Below, in pieces: positions 24,110 to 35,944 of a DNA stretch of 64,000 nt. The stretch spans positions 124,001 through 188,000 of the forward strand of contig NW_025776222.1 in assembly GCF_021130785.1 (NCBI RefSeq), written 5' to 3'. The DNA is from Homalodisca vitripennis (Eukaryota > Arthropoda > Insecta > Hemiptera > Cicadellidae). A model generated the notes under the pieces. The model saw only the letters and a list, made by a program, of their open reading frames with translations. It was not told the origin of the DNA and made no database searches. The stretch's first letter is position 1; the number at the start of each line of letters is the position of its first letter. A program made the translations under genes and the position numbers.

Positions 24110-25990
24110 ATAATACTCAATCACGAGTTTCTACTGTTTTAAGGCTTTGTAAGGAATTCATTTCCAGGGAATGATAATAACAGTGAATAGGATTCTCCCA
24201 CGATGTGCCTTTGTTACCTGATAATGACTAATAATTAAGTAATATTATCTCTGGTGCCTTAGTTCTAATCTGTGATATTATATTTATTAGTGAGCCTTCT
24301 CTAACACCTAATTATTACGTTTTGGGATATGGCCAATAAGCTATACGTATGGACATCATCAGATAACTGAATATACAAATTAGTTTAATGTCTTATTGCT
24401 GCATGTATGTAAAACTATATCGTACTTTACATTACCGTTTTCATTCTACTAACAACTGATATTTATACATAGACATACAAAATACTGGAATGATTTTGTA
24501 TGTCTCTGTAACATGATCAGGTGATATTAACTATTTATACAGTAAGATACACTTGCAAAATTATTAAATCAGTATTTTTTGTGTATTTTAAGATAATAAT
24601 ATGCTTAAATATTCTAAGTATATCTAAGTATTGAACATATCAAATTTTGTGCAAATATCTTCAGTAAGTTTTGCGTGATTGTGTGTCAATCATTTAAAAA
24701 TAAAAAATCTATACATTTTGTTTTTATAATGAATATTATATATGATTATTTATGTATTATACTTATGTCATTTGTTATAATATTTTTCAGAAAGATGAGA
24801 ATTACATAATTTTAGACTAATTAGGAATAATATAACATATGTCAAATATGGTCTATGGATATTGATTTTAAACAATAATAATATAGCATTTACATCATAA
24901 CTTGAGACTGGGAACAAATTTATTAAAACCTTTATAATTATGTTTTATTCACACGTTTGTGTCCTTAAATATATGTGTTGGTGTAATCAGACAACAAGCG
25001 TTCTTTTTAGCGGTAGTAGTAGTCGTGACGTCTTAAATATATAGGAAAGGTGAAAAGTAAGGAGCATTTTACATAAAATATTATTTTATATCTATGGAAA
25101 CAACGTAAAATTTATATATATTTTTTTTTTAATAATTATATAGTGTTATGTCGCTGTATTTTTCAAACTTCGCTCAATTCAGTTAGTCACGGAAGTAGCA
25201 CCAGGAACACGATGTGATGGCCATAAGCAGAACCAGCACCAGGACTTACAAGGATGAGTTACTTTAATTCAATATAATTTATAGTTTTTACTATTTCTCG
25301 TTACCCAAAGCAGTTTACATCCTAGTTTTAGCGAGTATTATTCACAACACAAAGCACCAGAATACAGGTAGTTCATATTAAGTGCTAACAGAAGTACATA
25401 GTTAAATTTATTGTTATGTTTTAAATAAAATACAATAATTTGTGCTGAGTTTAATCCTCTCAGTACCCAAAGAACACAGGGAGAATCAGTTTACATTATT
25501 TAGTACCGAAACATATATTAGTCAAGTCAAGGGAAGTTTTCACGTAGTTTTATTAAAAAAAAAATATATATATATATAGCTGGTAATGAGAAACATTTTC
25601 TTACTCGTTTTTTCCAGCAATATTTCTAGCATTTCCAGTAAGGAAAATTTTCGTAATGAGTAATGAGAAATTAGTCAATGATTTTTATTTATCATATAAA
25701 AACAATAACTAATTTTTTTTATTGGTATAATTCAATAATTAAAAACTTGGTGCCAAAAAATTGTGACATAATATGTTTTAGAAGTTTTAACTCATTATAT
25801 TAATTACTAAAATTCACGCCAGAACTCTTTACAGTATTTTGAATGCCTAATTAGTTTAAAAAGTAAAATTATAATCACACAAACATTAAAATCTCTCTCC
25901 GTAACTTATAATAATTTAATTTCTGTTTCATCAAGAATTAAAATAAGTAATTTTATAGATTAATGGATCAGCTTAAACACCCCAGAACAC
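24110..25990 (+). repeat. Direct duplication partner of 55190-57210 (subtype E block)
   Basis: Shared strings in order: TACTCA(A/T)TCACGA, GTNAGGAATTCAT, AATAGGATTCTC, TTTATTCACACGTTTG (24946 and 56090), AGTCGTGACGTC (25021 and 56162), module M7/M13, then a TTTTAACTCATT(A/C)TATTA-type string with CACGCCAGA (25815 and 57110). The two blocks lie about 31 kb apart on the same strand. The string ATGTGCCTTTGTTACCTG at 24200 also occurs at 19396. Confidence 0.75.
25087..25490 (+). repeat. Module M7 (subtype E)
   Basis: One of the best-kept copies: TATCTATGGAAACAACG box (25088), core CACCAGGAACACGATGTGAT (25199), GGACTTACAAGGATGAGTTA (25241), CGTTACCCAAAGCAGTTTAC (25299), TTAGCGAGTATTATTCACA, then the hairpin segment CTCTCAGTACCC...ACAGGGAG (25456-25482). 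The hairpin has a mismatch in this copy. Confidence 0.85.
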
Positions 25991-26019
25991 ATTTAAGATA
26001 TACATGTGAGTTATACAAT

Positions 26020-26265
26020 AGCATCAGTGCATACTGTAAAAGTGCACATGGGCAAGTCTCGTATCAAAATAATGCTCATAGTCTTCTTTGAAGTTCGAGG
26101 AATCGTCCATTTTGAGTTTGTACCACCAGGAAATACTGTCAACGCAGTCTTTTATCTGGAGGCGCTCGAGAATGAAACGCCAGATCGCCCGCGTTTGGCC
26201 TGATATTAAAGTCATCTTGAAGCTCCACTACAAAAATGCCCACAGTCTGTAGTAAAATTACAGTA
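26020..26265 (+). pseudogene. mariner transposase fragment
   Basis: Residues read SRIKIMLIVFFEVRGIVHFE followed by FVPPGNTVNAVFYLEALE, a clear match to the mariner-family block around the first catalytic residue of the DDE domain (family pattern IKVMLTVFFD..G.V..EF.P.G.TVN..YY). After about 26165 the homology moves to another frame (ARVWPDIKVILKLHYKNAH), so there is a frameshift and an internal deletion. Where the family has D in its HHDNAP box this copy has K, and the first acidic residue position reads E. Termini and inverted repeats were not found. It is dead and old. Confidence 0.8.
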
Positions 26266-27710
26266 CAGACTGAAGGTGTCCTAGGACTGCAACGTGAAAC
26301 TATAGGACCAACAACTGCTCAGAGTATAGATACGTGTAGATTCGCTCCCACAGAAATTTTACCGTTTTTTCTTGGAAATTAAATTAAGAAATACCTCCGT
26401 CAATTATTTTATTTACTAAGCAAATTCATTGTCAAGTTTGCTAACTAATACGTGCAATAGTATCAAAAGCATTTATTTCTCTTATATTTTACAGACAGAT
26501 GTCAAAACCAATAAGCAATATAATTATATTTTTGTAATTAAAGTATATGTCTGCGAATACTTTTCTTATGAAGGAGAAAACCTTGCTTAAAGGGACATTC
26601 CATAAAACAATTTTTTTTACGTTATCAGAATAATGTCGTATCATCTTCCCAATTTAAAAAACCATTTAGTAATTACAATGCAAGATTCTTACCTCAGTTT
26701 CAAAGAACTGACGCAGAACCAATAAATTTAACTTCCGAGTTACAACCTGTATTACTAGATTAGATGTATAAAATTGAATGCATAATTGTACATATGTAAG
26801 TGTTGCATTTGCGATAAATGTAAAACTACAAATATAATAAACATTTATTTAAATAACAAAGTGTGCAATAAAATGACACAATATATAGCTTTGGAAATTG
26901 AATTCGTATTTATATTTAGAGGTTCCTTTTTAAATAAATGAGAGTTACTCCGTAGTTGTAAAATATTCTTTAATGCACATGTAGTAATACGATACCCGCT
27001 GTAAACATTTTCAGATTATAGTCCTTATTTGGGTTAAAGTGAGTTACAGTACAAAAAACATGTTCGAGAAGTTAATAGAAGTTTCAAATCAACAGCTAGT
27101 CCCCTTTGTTGCTGCAGGGTGTGTAGTACTAATTAATTGATATAAACCCTTAGTGCATGTCAGCCTAGGGCACGGTGAGAAAGTTCAATGACCAAAGTTA
27201 GAGTAACACATAACGATTAGTACAATAGCGTATTTTACAGGTTTAAAGAATCGTATGTCACTCTTTATAAAAATATAAAAACTGGAATGTTTGACAATAT
27301 TGGTACAAATATTTTGCTCAAAATGGCTAATTTAGTCTTTCCATGTCGTTGGCTGACGGTGATATAACTATCACTTACGAGCCTGACGGTTGGATTTCAA
27401 TGTTTATAGTAAAATAATTATTTTAGATAAACATATTGCTTCATAGATTTTTATTTATTGTATTACCGAACCAAAGCTAGTGTTGGATGAAAATCAATTT
27501 CATTTTTGGAGGAAAAGTTCATCACTTCAACAAAACTCAAAGCTGTTAGCTTCTACACGTAAATGTTTGGCCAATAGACTATAACATAAATACAAAGAGA
27601 TCTTGTGGTTTTGACTATATAAGAACGTTCCTTAAGGAAATGAAATATTGACACTGTTATTAATACAACTCAGCTGATATGTCTTCTACAGCAGTCCACA
27701 TTTAAATTAC

Positions 27711-28215
27711 TTATATCCATGGAAACAACAATAGAAATGTTTGGAAAATTTAGTGTTTTGAACTGTTCAGTATTAAATTAAAAAGTCAATCTAATCACAG
27801 CACCTCGGAGAACCACTGAACAAGGAACACGATGTGTGGCTCAGAGAGAGAACTAGGACCAGGACCTACAGTGAGTAATTTTTATTGTCCATAAATCACA
27901 ATTTCTGCTCTCACTATCAAATGACATTCAAGGTACGAAGTTTAAATCCTGGTTTTATCTACAATTTATCGGCATAAATCACTAGTCCAGTGCCTATATT
28001 GTTGGGTATAAATAAATAACAACATATACAAATATATTACGAAAATTGTAACGTGATTGAAATTAAACAGATATTTATGTTTGTTGATCTTTTAACTACT
28101 TTCATATCTCACATATTAATGATTACCATACAAAATAAATCCTATCGGTATGTTCTCAGTTAAATTTGCGCTTTGTGCTGTGTTTAATTCTCCATGTACC
28201 TAAAGCGAGCATATA
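27711..28215 (+). repeat. Module M8 (subtype C)
   Basis: TATCCATGGAAACAACA box (27714), core ACAAGGAACACGATGTGTGG (27820), CTAGGACCAGGACCTACAGT (27852), ATCACAATTTCTGCTCTCAC (27895), and a tail with CTCCATGTACCTAAAGCGAG where the hairpin should be (28188). The stem is lost here. It matches M3 in reverse over about 700 bases. Confidence 0.8.
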
Positions 28216-28719
28216 GACTTAATATTTGCAAGATATTGAACGGCCTTATAAATTTTGAATCTAATGTATACAGTTGATAGAAACATAGGTGAGTTGGAAT
28301 ATTTTATCACTTTTTTTAAGTCTTAAATAGGACCTACAAAGTTTTTAAACTTATCACAAAATTATTACAGGTCATATTACACAAATAAAAATATACTAAA
28401 ACGTGACTCCGAATATTTAAAGTTTATTTAGGGCAAAAATCTCCTGCATAAGATTTCTCAGTGATGGAAACAGTACACAGTATAGGATAATTGTTGGAAA
28501 AGGTTATAGTACGAATGGTTAATTGTTAAAGTAAAATTTATTTTACGTTTATAATATCCATAAATATAGAAATATATTTAATGCATAAGACTTCGTTGAA
28601 CATGAAATAATAACATGTACATAATGTTAGTAATAATCATGACGTAAACAATCAAGTAAAGGCTAAAAGCGAAACAAAGAGAAACAGGTTAAACATGCAC
28701 ACCAGTTTAAGTAATTGTT

Positions 28720-29272
28720 TTATCTATGAAAACAAAAAAGGACAGGTATCACAAAGCTTTCGATAAATGCATATTTTTATTTACAAAATTCTTTAAACTT
28801 ACACCACGGTTAGAGAAGCCCGACCAGGAACAAGTGCAATTGCCGAAAGCTTGCTAAGGGCTAGGTCTTCTTATTTTTTTTTAGATTAATATACAAAGAC
28901 GTTCAACACGCAGGGCGTGGAAAATCTACACCAGGAGTACTATGGCGAAGACCAGGATCGAGACAAGGATTTATGGACGACTTACCTTATTATTTACAAT
29001 TCTAAGATTTTCTCTAACTATTCTTTTTACCCAAATCTATATACTTTCTAGTCTTGCAATAATCAATTAAAGAAAAAAATACAGTGAAACAAATCCTATG
29101 TTATTATAACGCATTTTCAGTTAAGAGGATTTTAATTTTAAGGACTATTGCAATGAATTTATTTTCCTGTGTAGTGATACTTATGTTGATTAACATTTAA
29201 TTATGTTTTATGCTTAAGCAGAATTATGGTTTTAAATCCCTTCAGTACTATAAATGTACAGAAAGAATCAGT
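28720..29272 (+). repeat. Module M9 (subtype B, doubled core)
   Basis: TATCTATGAAAACAAAAAAG box (28721), first core CGACCAGGAACAAGTGCAAT (28820), spacer with TTCAACACGCAGGGCGTGGA (28903), second core GCGAAGACCAGGATCGAGAC (28945), then a weak CCCAAATCTATATACTTTCT block and a hairpin-like GTAC...GTAC segment (29245-29262). The surrounding 28640-29470 parallels 45760-46560. Confidence 0.75.
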
Positions 29273-29479
29273 CTACAATTACATATTTTACCAAATCCAA
29301 ATATTTTTTGGTCCATTCTTACATAGTTTATAAGAAGTGAAAAGAGTACTTGAAGAATTATTTACTTCAATGTGACTTAGAGACATTTTTCAGGCATTAT
29401 ATAGTAGTGTAAAACTTTTAAAAATTGAAAACTAGTGAATTTTAGCTAACCTCGGATTAAAACTCATAATGAAATACGT

Positions 29480-31560
29480 TAATTTGTTTAAACTCAATCA
29501 TTTCTAAAAACGTTGTTGTACAGATTTGAGCTGAATTATAGTCTATATCTTTTACTTTATTCAATTAGTTGATGAGATTACCACCAGAGCTTTCTTTTAC
29601 TTTTCATGAGATTATAACTTGCCGATTGTGATGATACAGTTATAGAAACAACTCCTTAGATTCCTTTGTCACATTTACATGCTTCACTTACACTATGAAT
29701 AATAATTTTACTCTGAAAAAAGTCAAAAACGCTATATTTGAAAATAATGCCAACTCCGAGTTGTCATGATATTTTCCACTACAATTGTTTATCGGAATAT
29801 AATTTTCATCACACACTGACAGGAAAGCCAACCTACTGCAAAACCAGATAGGAACAATCAAAATGTTTGTTCAGAAGGCACAAGCTATCTAACTTGTGGT
29901 CCAGATCCGGGACCAAGGTAACTGTGGCACTGGTTGTCACTTACACATATTACATTAAACTAAATAAATGCTAGTAAAGATTGCTATTCAGTATTTCTAG
30001 TGTTATTTATTAAGCCCATGTCCTGGTTATACTATAAACTTAATTACTTAAAGAGATTTTTTAAATAAAAAATGTAAATTTTGAACTAGATTTTTGAAGA
30101 ATCTCAAACATTTCCAATTGGAAACTGAGGTGGATACGTTTTGTCAATTAGTACATAAAATATTCAATATTGAATAAATAATATAGTCATCACTCTACTT
30201 CACAGACATATCAGAAATGGTTCCTCACTAACTGGAACATTGTAATGGTGAATGTTATTGAGAAACTTAACGACTCGATAAACATGCAGATATATTAACT
30301 CGAATGATGGCTTTAAATGTATATTAGCTGTAAGTTCAAATTTAAGTTTTGTATTGTTTAAAATAGTTATTGGAATACTAGCTCATTAGAACTTTATAAG
30401 AATATCAGAAAATATTTGCGACAATTTTTTCTTAAAATTACTTCAGCCTTAGCTTGTATGTCCTTTAGAAGGAAAATGATATCCGTTAATAGGTGATGTC
30501 CGTTTTAGTTCAAATTAACACTTATCACAAAAACCCTATTTTTAAGTTTACACTCTTACTTCCATAATTATCTTTTAAATTAACTTGTAATGATAATAGG
30601 TATACGTCAGGAAAGACATAAACATGAATTTTTAAACTTTGATAACCATTGACTTGTACTGAAAAGTGCGGTAACTTTGATACCTATAATGTTCAGCTCA
30701 GCATCCTTATATTGTAACTTTATATCCGCTTCTGTTATATTTTTAAAAATTAAATAATTCACTGAGCTTTAGCGATGTTTATCACTCGTGAGGCTTGAAA
30801 TATTTTAATTTTGTCTGTCTCAGTTCGCACGATATTCCGAAAACGAACTGACTTTAGATTTCAATATTTGTATGAAGGTTATTTTATATTTAAAGGGACA
30901 CTGTGTTTTATATGTACATGTTAACCGATTGGATTTGGATGAGCTTCAGCTAATATTTTTGCAAAGTTCTTAAAGGTAACCAAAATGGAAATGAAAAAAT
31001 ATTTAAAAAAAATTATCAAACTGAGTACTATTGTGTAAGGTTTTACAAGTAACATTTTATTTTCAGATTAAAAATAAATTATAATATGTTGCAGCCAATT
31101 TTAAACGTTAGTGACAATATTTAACTTTATCGCACTCTTGTCTATCGCTTGCTTACCAGAAAACTGGTATAAAACTGAAAGGAATTTCTACATATAGAAG
31201 AATGAGTTATATGTGATGGTGCATATCCAATTTCGGAATAAGGCTGAGTGTCATAAAACTGTCTCGTTATTTTCATTTTAAATAAAACATATTTTCGCAA
31301 GTCTATTACACGATACTAGTTAGCATAAGTTTTATCTACATTCTTGTAACTAATCTTTTAATACTTGCCAATAATACACTTTTCTGCCTGACTAATAATA
31401 ATAGTAATAATAATAATAAATTATTCCACCAATAATTTACAAAGTATAATTCACAATAACTTTTTCAGAATTTACTGGCCACTATTACCAGTAGTGTAGC
31501 CAGTGATATAATTTAATAATAATATTAATACACTTAACGTAGAGTCCAGCAACTTAAATA
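29480..31560. other. AT-rich stretch without a recognised gene
   Basis: No gene seen. A very degraded core-like string (GGTCCAGATCCGGGACCAAG at 29900) may be a further module remnant. A short (TAA)n run lies at 31393-31421, just before the LINE insertion. Confidence 0.4.
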
Positions 31561-31586
31561 GTCATTTAAAATGAGCCTCCAATTGT

Positions 31587-32231
31587 AGTGTTTCCTCGGA
31601 CAAGCAGTGTTCCGACTCAGGTGCTACAATTGATTTGAATCCTGGAGCCAGAATACGTACAATAAAGCAAAAACTTATGTCTTATCTAAATGAAAAGCCT
31701 AAGGTTATTTATTTAAATTTTGGCACTAATGATGTATCCTTGTGCTATAATGGTGGATCTGGTTATAACGGGGGGTGTTACAAACGTTTAATTCTAGATT
31801 CTATGGCAGATCTTTTGTATACTGTTAAAAATAAGTTCCCTGCTTCTAAGGTATTTTTAAATTGTATTCCAATAAGGCGTGATTTGAAGTATGGTACTCT
31901 GTGTATGTTGAATGAGCAGATAGAGTTGATGTGTTTCAACTTTGGAGTACAGTATGTTGATTTAAGCTTTTGCTTAAGACTGCGTCACCTTACAAGGGAT
32001 GGTAGATATCTGAATAAGGAGGGTAATTTTCTACTGGGTTTCATAATGCACCAGATTCTTTCTAAGATAAGTGCTCATAAGGACGAAAGACAATCCTTTG
32101 AACCAGGTACACCTGAACCTGATACTCCTACTGCTCCTGAAACTAAACCTTATACACCTGAACCCGAACCAGATACTCCTGCTCTCACGTCGGGAAACGA
32201 TTCAACACCTCATCCTAATCCCCCATCTTAG
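31587..32231 (+). pseudogene. LINE ORF1 with SGNH/esterase-like domain (N-terminus missing)
   Basis: The open frame runs from about 31587 to the stop at 32231; the first Met-like position is about 31635. An SDSGATIDLNPGARI segment is followed by VIYLNFGTNDVS, which fits block III (GxND) of SGNH hydrolases, and later by RDGRYLNKEGN in the place of the usual D..H block, with the catalytic His not evident. The C-terminal 60 residues are a Pro/Glu/Thr repeat region (EPDTPTAPE, PEPEPDTPA). Esterase-like ORF1 proteins of CR1-group LINEs bind the element's RNA particle in the cytoplasm. This frame is intact as far as it goes but has lost its start. Confidence 0.75.
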
Positions 32232-32233
32232 CA

Positions 32234-33236
32234 CAACGTGACTTTTCCCCCGTTGCTTCTGCCTTGGACTTCAATCCAGGTGATGTACGCAACGGCTTTC
32301 ATAATACCTCCCTGAAGGTCCTTCATCAGAATATACGGGGTTTAAATTATAATTATGAAACTCTCCAGCTTTTCATTCAGGAAGAAAATCCAATGGTGGT
32401 GTGTATTAGTGAGCATCACGTTAATTAACCAATTCGGCATTTTGTAATTGGATGGTTATGTGATGGCAAGTTCGTTCTGTAGATCCGGAATGGAAAAGTG
32501 TGGAGTTGCTCTCTTCATTAAACCAGATGCTTCCTTTTCCCTTATTGATGTCTCTTACTACTGCGTTGAAGGTTTCTGTGAATTGGTGGCCATTTCTGTT
32601 GAGCAAAACAGTGGAAAACTTTATATTGTTAGGGTATATAGACCCACCCTTAATTGCAAGGATGTCTTCTACAAAAATATTTATGATTGTCTTTCACAGG
32701 TTATGAAAGGGAGTGCAAATACAATTGTCCTGGGCGATTTCAATATTGATTTAGCGGGTTCTTCCAACGACTCCAAAAGTATACTAAACGATATGCTGTC
32801 CTTTGGTCTTCGCCAAACCATTCGTTCGTATACACGAGAGTTTAAGAAGTCTAGAACCCTGATTGATCATATATACACAGATATACCTGAACCCTGTTTT
32901 TCGAGCTCTGTTATAGTGTCATACTTAAGTGACCATCATGCACAGGCTGCAATTGTTGGTTCTCAATCATCTTCAAAGTCATCCCCAGCTCTTTTCCGCT
33001 ACAACCGTGTTTTCTCAGAGGAAAACATTAGTCTCTTCAAATATTACTTGAATAAGGAAAACTGGGCTGATTTGTATTCAAAGTTTGAGCTGTTCTTGAG
33101 TCACATTGACTATTATTACAACGTTTGTTTGCCCTTGGTCAGGAGAAAGGTCCCTTCAGAGAGTAGGGACAAGTGTAGGATTAAGCTAGATGGTGAGGCG
33201 ATAAGGGTTAGGGAACATTTAAGATCCTCTTACTAG
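32234..33236 (+). pseudogene. LINE ORF2 endonuclease (APE) domain, broken
   Basis: The domain begins about 32310 with VLHQNIRGLNYN and CISEHHVN (the N.RGL and E.H motifs of APE endonucleases). It then hits an in-frame TAA near 32425 and a frameshift. The next frame (from 32448) continues with GVALFIKPDA, an IVLGDFNIDL box, LIDHIYTD and YLSDHHAQ, the catalytic D.N and SDH motifs. It ends at a TAG (33234) that lies in the same frame as the polymerase downstream, so EN and RT were once one polyprotein. Its role in an active element is to nick the target DNA for reverse transcription. It cannot act here. Confidence 0.82.
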
Positions 33237-33239
33237 GAA

Positions 33240-35138
33240 TCGAAAGATTTGCCTTCTGTCCACCCCCTTAGGCAAAGATATCTTCGCCTCAAGAAGTTGT
33301 ATCGTAAGCTTATTCTGAAACTCAAGTCTGATAGTGTGGCTAAGCGGCTCAGAACGTTATCTAATAAAACCAAAACACTTTGGGGGATCGTTAAACAGAG
33401 TCGAGGTTCACATGACTTTAAAAAGTACCAAAAACCAGAAATCAGGAATAATTTAGGAGAGGTTGTTAATGATCCCTCAGAAGTGTGTAATATTTTCAAT
33501 GATTATTTTCTTAATATGGGTGATAAGTCCAACAAGGTTCCGCCTAATATTAGCTCTTCTGCCTTGAGCACATGTCCTCTGAATTCGTTTTTCTTGTCGC
33601 CTACTAATCCTATGGAGATTGCTGAGTCAGTTCGCAGCCTAAAATCAAAGAATTCCACTGGTTCAGATGGAATATCATCTGCTTTGTTGAAAAACGTAGT
33701 CTTAGAGCTGGCAGAGCCACTGAGTGAATTGATTAATCATTCATTTTCAATGGGTATATTTCCTGACTGTTTGAAACAAGAAAGGCTGCAATCTGGACTA
33801 TTCAAATTACAGGCCGATTTCTGTAGTTTCAACCTTCTCTAAAGTTATACAGAAAATAGTATTAAAAAGTTTCCTATAGCACATCAAGCTGATGTTTCAA
33901 CATCAATATGGGTTCACCCAAGGGAAAAGTACTGTTGACGCAATGTTCTGTGTGCAGAACATTGTTGATACTATTGACTCGGGTAACCGGTCTAGTGGCT
34001 TATTTTTTGATTTAACTAAAGCCTTTGATTAAGTTGATCACGTTCTTCTTCTAAATAAATTGTCTATCATGGGGATTAGAGGTATCGCACTTCAGTGGTT
34101 TCAATCATATCTGGTCAAAAGGGCACAGTTTGTTAAGGTTAGTTTTATTGATGCGTCAAATAACATCTGCAATAGTTCTTCCACGAAAGGAACTATCAGC
34201 AAGGGCGTGCCCCAAGGTTCAATTTTGGGCCCTGTCCTTTTTTAATCTTTATCAACGATCTTTGTAAGGGCTTAACTGTGCCAAACTTGTGCCTATATGC
34301 AGATGACACGTCACTAACGTTTTCTAATTCCTCCAGAGATCACCTGGAACTCGACACATTCTTAGAAGGGAATGCACTTGTTAATTGGCTTGAGCAAAAC
34401 AGTCTTCAAGTAAATGTCTCAAAAACTACACTCATTGAATTTTCAATTAACAGCCATTCAAGCAAAAGTTTGCTCAGTATTTATTTGGGTGATGAAGCTG
34501 TTTTCTCAGAATGCTCCGTAAAATTTCTTGGCCTTACTATTGACTGCAATTTGTCTTTCCATCTCCATATAGAGCATGTTTGTAGGAAGCTGATTCAGGG
34601 TATTTTTGAGCTCAGAAATCTGGCTCGTTTCGCATTAACTGAAATTCTTACTGCTACTTATTATGGCATCATCTATCCATTCGTATCTTACGGGGTTTCC
34701 ATTTGGGGTTCTGAAAGCACCAAAACTAAGTCTGTGTTTAGGCTTCAAAAGAAAGCTTTAAGAATGATTTGTGATGTCCCATCCAGAACCTCATGTGGTA
34801 ACCTTTTTTCCTTCAACAAACTTTTAACTTTTCCTTCCATTTATATTCTGGAAACCTTATCATTTCTTCATAAAAACTTTCACCTTTTTAATAGATTTTT
34901 TCCGACTCACATGTATGGAACAAGAAGTAAAACCAGATGCATTATGAATATCCCGCCACACTCCACCTCATTTTTTGAAAATCATTTAAAATATTCAGCA
35001 GTAATTCTTTTTAACAGTTTTCCATTAAGCTTAAGATTAGTCCAAGATTACACAGTTTTTAGAAAAAAATTGAAATGGTTGTTGATCGAGAAGGCTTACT
35101 GTTCTGTTAAGGACTTTTTAGCTGATAAGATAGTGTAA
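33240..35138 (+). pseudogene. LINE ORF2 reverse transcriptase domain, broken
   Basis: The frame resumes after the TAG with a linker, then SLKSKNSTGSDGISSALLK (RT motif 0/1 region). A small deletion and frameshift fall near 33775. The frame continues with YGFTQGKSTVDAMF and GLFFDLTKAFD, followed by a TAA in place of a codon in the expected DCVDH (34030). Next comes KGVPQGSILGPVLF, a one-base slip at the T run near 34243, and then LCLYADDTSL (34290-34320) with the catalytic YADD intact. The C-terminal part runs to 35138 with no zinc knuckle seen. The family makes cDNA on nicked target DNA in the nucleus. This copy carries several independent lesions. Confidence 0.88.
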
Positions 35139-35439
35139 ACTTGAAAAAGTAAAATTATTTTATTGAGAGACATTATTATATTTTGTTATGATTTGTTGAC
35201 TTGGCATATACATTGGTAACTCTGTCTACATGCTGAATAAAGAATTTGAATTTGAATTTGGCTGTGTTGTGAAAATTAATAATTGTGATTGTGTGGTAAT
35301 TAATACAAGTGATACAAGTATTGTGTTGTGTGTAACTAACCTCTATGTGGGTAGGCTAATCCAATTCTAACTTTTCCTTCCTTCTTGTTACTGAGTGCAC
35401 TAACTTATTTTACTGTATACTGAACATATACAATATATA

Positions 35440-35625
35440 TGACGGTATTCATTATATTAATAACTTAACACTGAACAACAGCAATTAAACTACAAGTAAC
35501 ACATCCATAATAATAATAATAATAATAAAATCTAAAAACAATAACAATAACATTTTAGCAATAACAATAACATTTTAACAATAAACGTACCAAATCAACA
35601 ATATATTACTCAACACATGTAACAA

Positions 35626-35713
<88 letters not shown>

Positions 35714-35862
35714 ATTCAATATATTAATAACTCAACACAGAATAACAACAATTAAACTAATAGTAACACACCAATAGCAATAATAAAATCTTAACGATAA
35801 CTATAACATTTAAACAATAACCGTACCAAACCAACAATATATCATTTAAAACATGTAACAAA
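35440..35862 (+). repeat. Direct repeat pair bracketing a TA microsatellite
   Basis: 35440-35625 and 35710-35862 are two copies of one sequence: GGTATTCA(T/A)TATATTAATAAC, then AATTAAACTA, AGTAACAC, AATAATAAAATCT and CGTACCAAA(T/C)CAACAATAT, ending in ACATGTAACAAATA. The TA tract sits exactly between them, so the tract is part of the repeated unit or its junction. Confidence 0.85.
35626..35709. repeat. (TA)n microsatellite
   Basis: About 84 bases of TA with one TACA interruption near 35638. Confidence 0.97.
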
Positions 35863-35944
35863 TAAATAATTAAATAAAAAATATAGAAATATAATAATAT
35901 GTAAATATAAAAATTCAATTTCATGTTAAACTAACTGAACTACA

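Larger units (their letters stand above)
31587..35262 (+). mobile_element. CR1/Jockey-group LINE, 5'-truncated and inactive
   Basis: A non-LTR retrotransposon of about 3.7 kb. In order it has the 3' part of an ORF1 with an esterase-like domain, an APE-type endonuclease, a reverse transcriptase, a short 3' UTR, an AATAAAG signal (35235) and a tail of repeated GAATTT units (35240-35259). The tail of short repeats and the esterase-type ORF1 favour the CR1/Jockey group; the exact clade is not assigned. The 5' edge is set by where coding similarity begins. At least four lesions disable ORF2. Confidence 0.88.

Noticed and set aside
29820..29960. A fifteenth module core
   Set aside because: GGTCCAGATCCGGGACCAAG is suggestive, but the flanking islands could not be found, so it was not counted.
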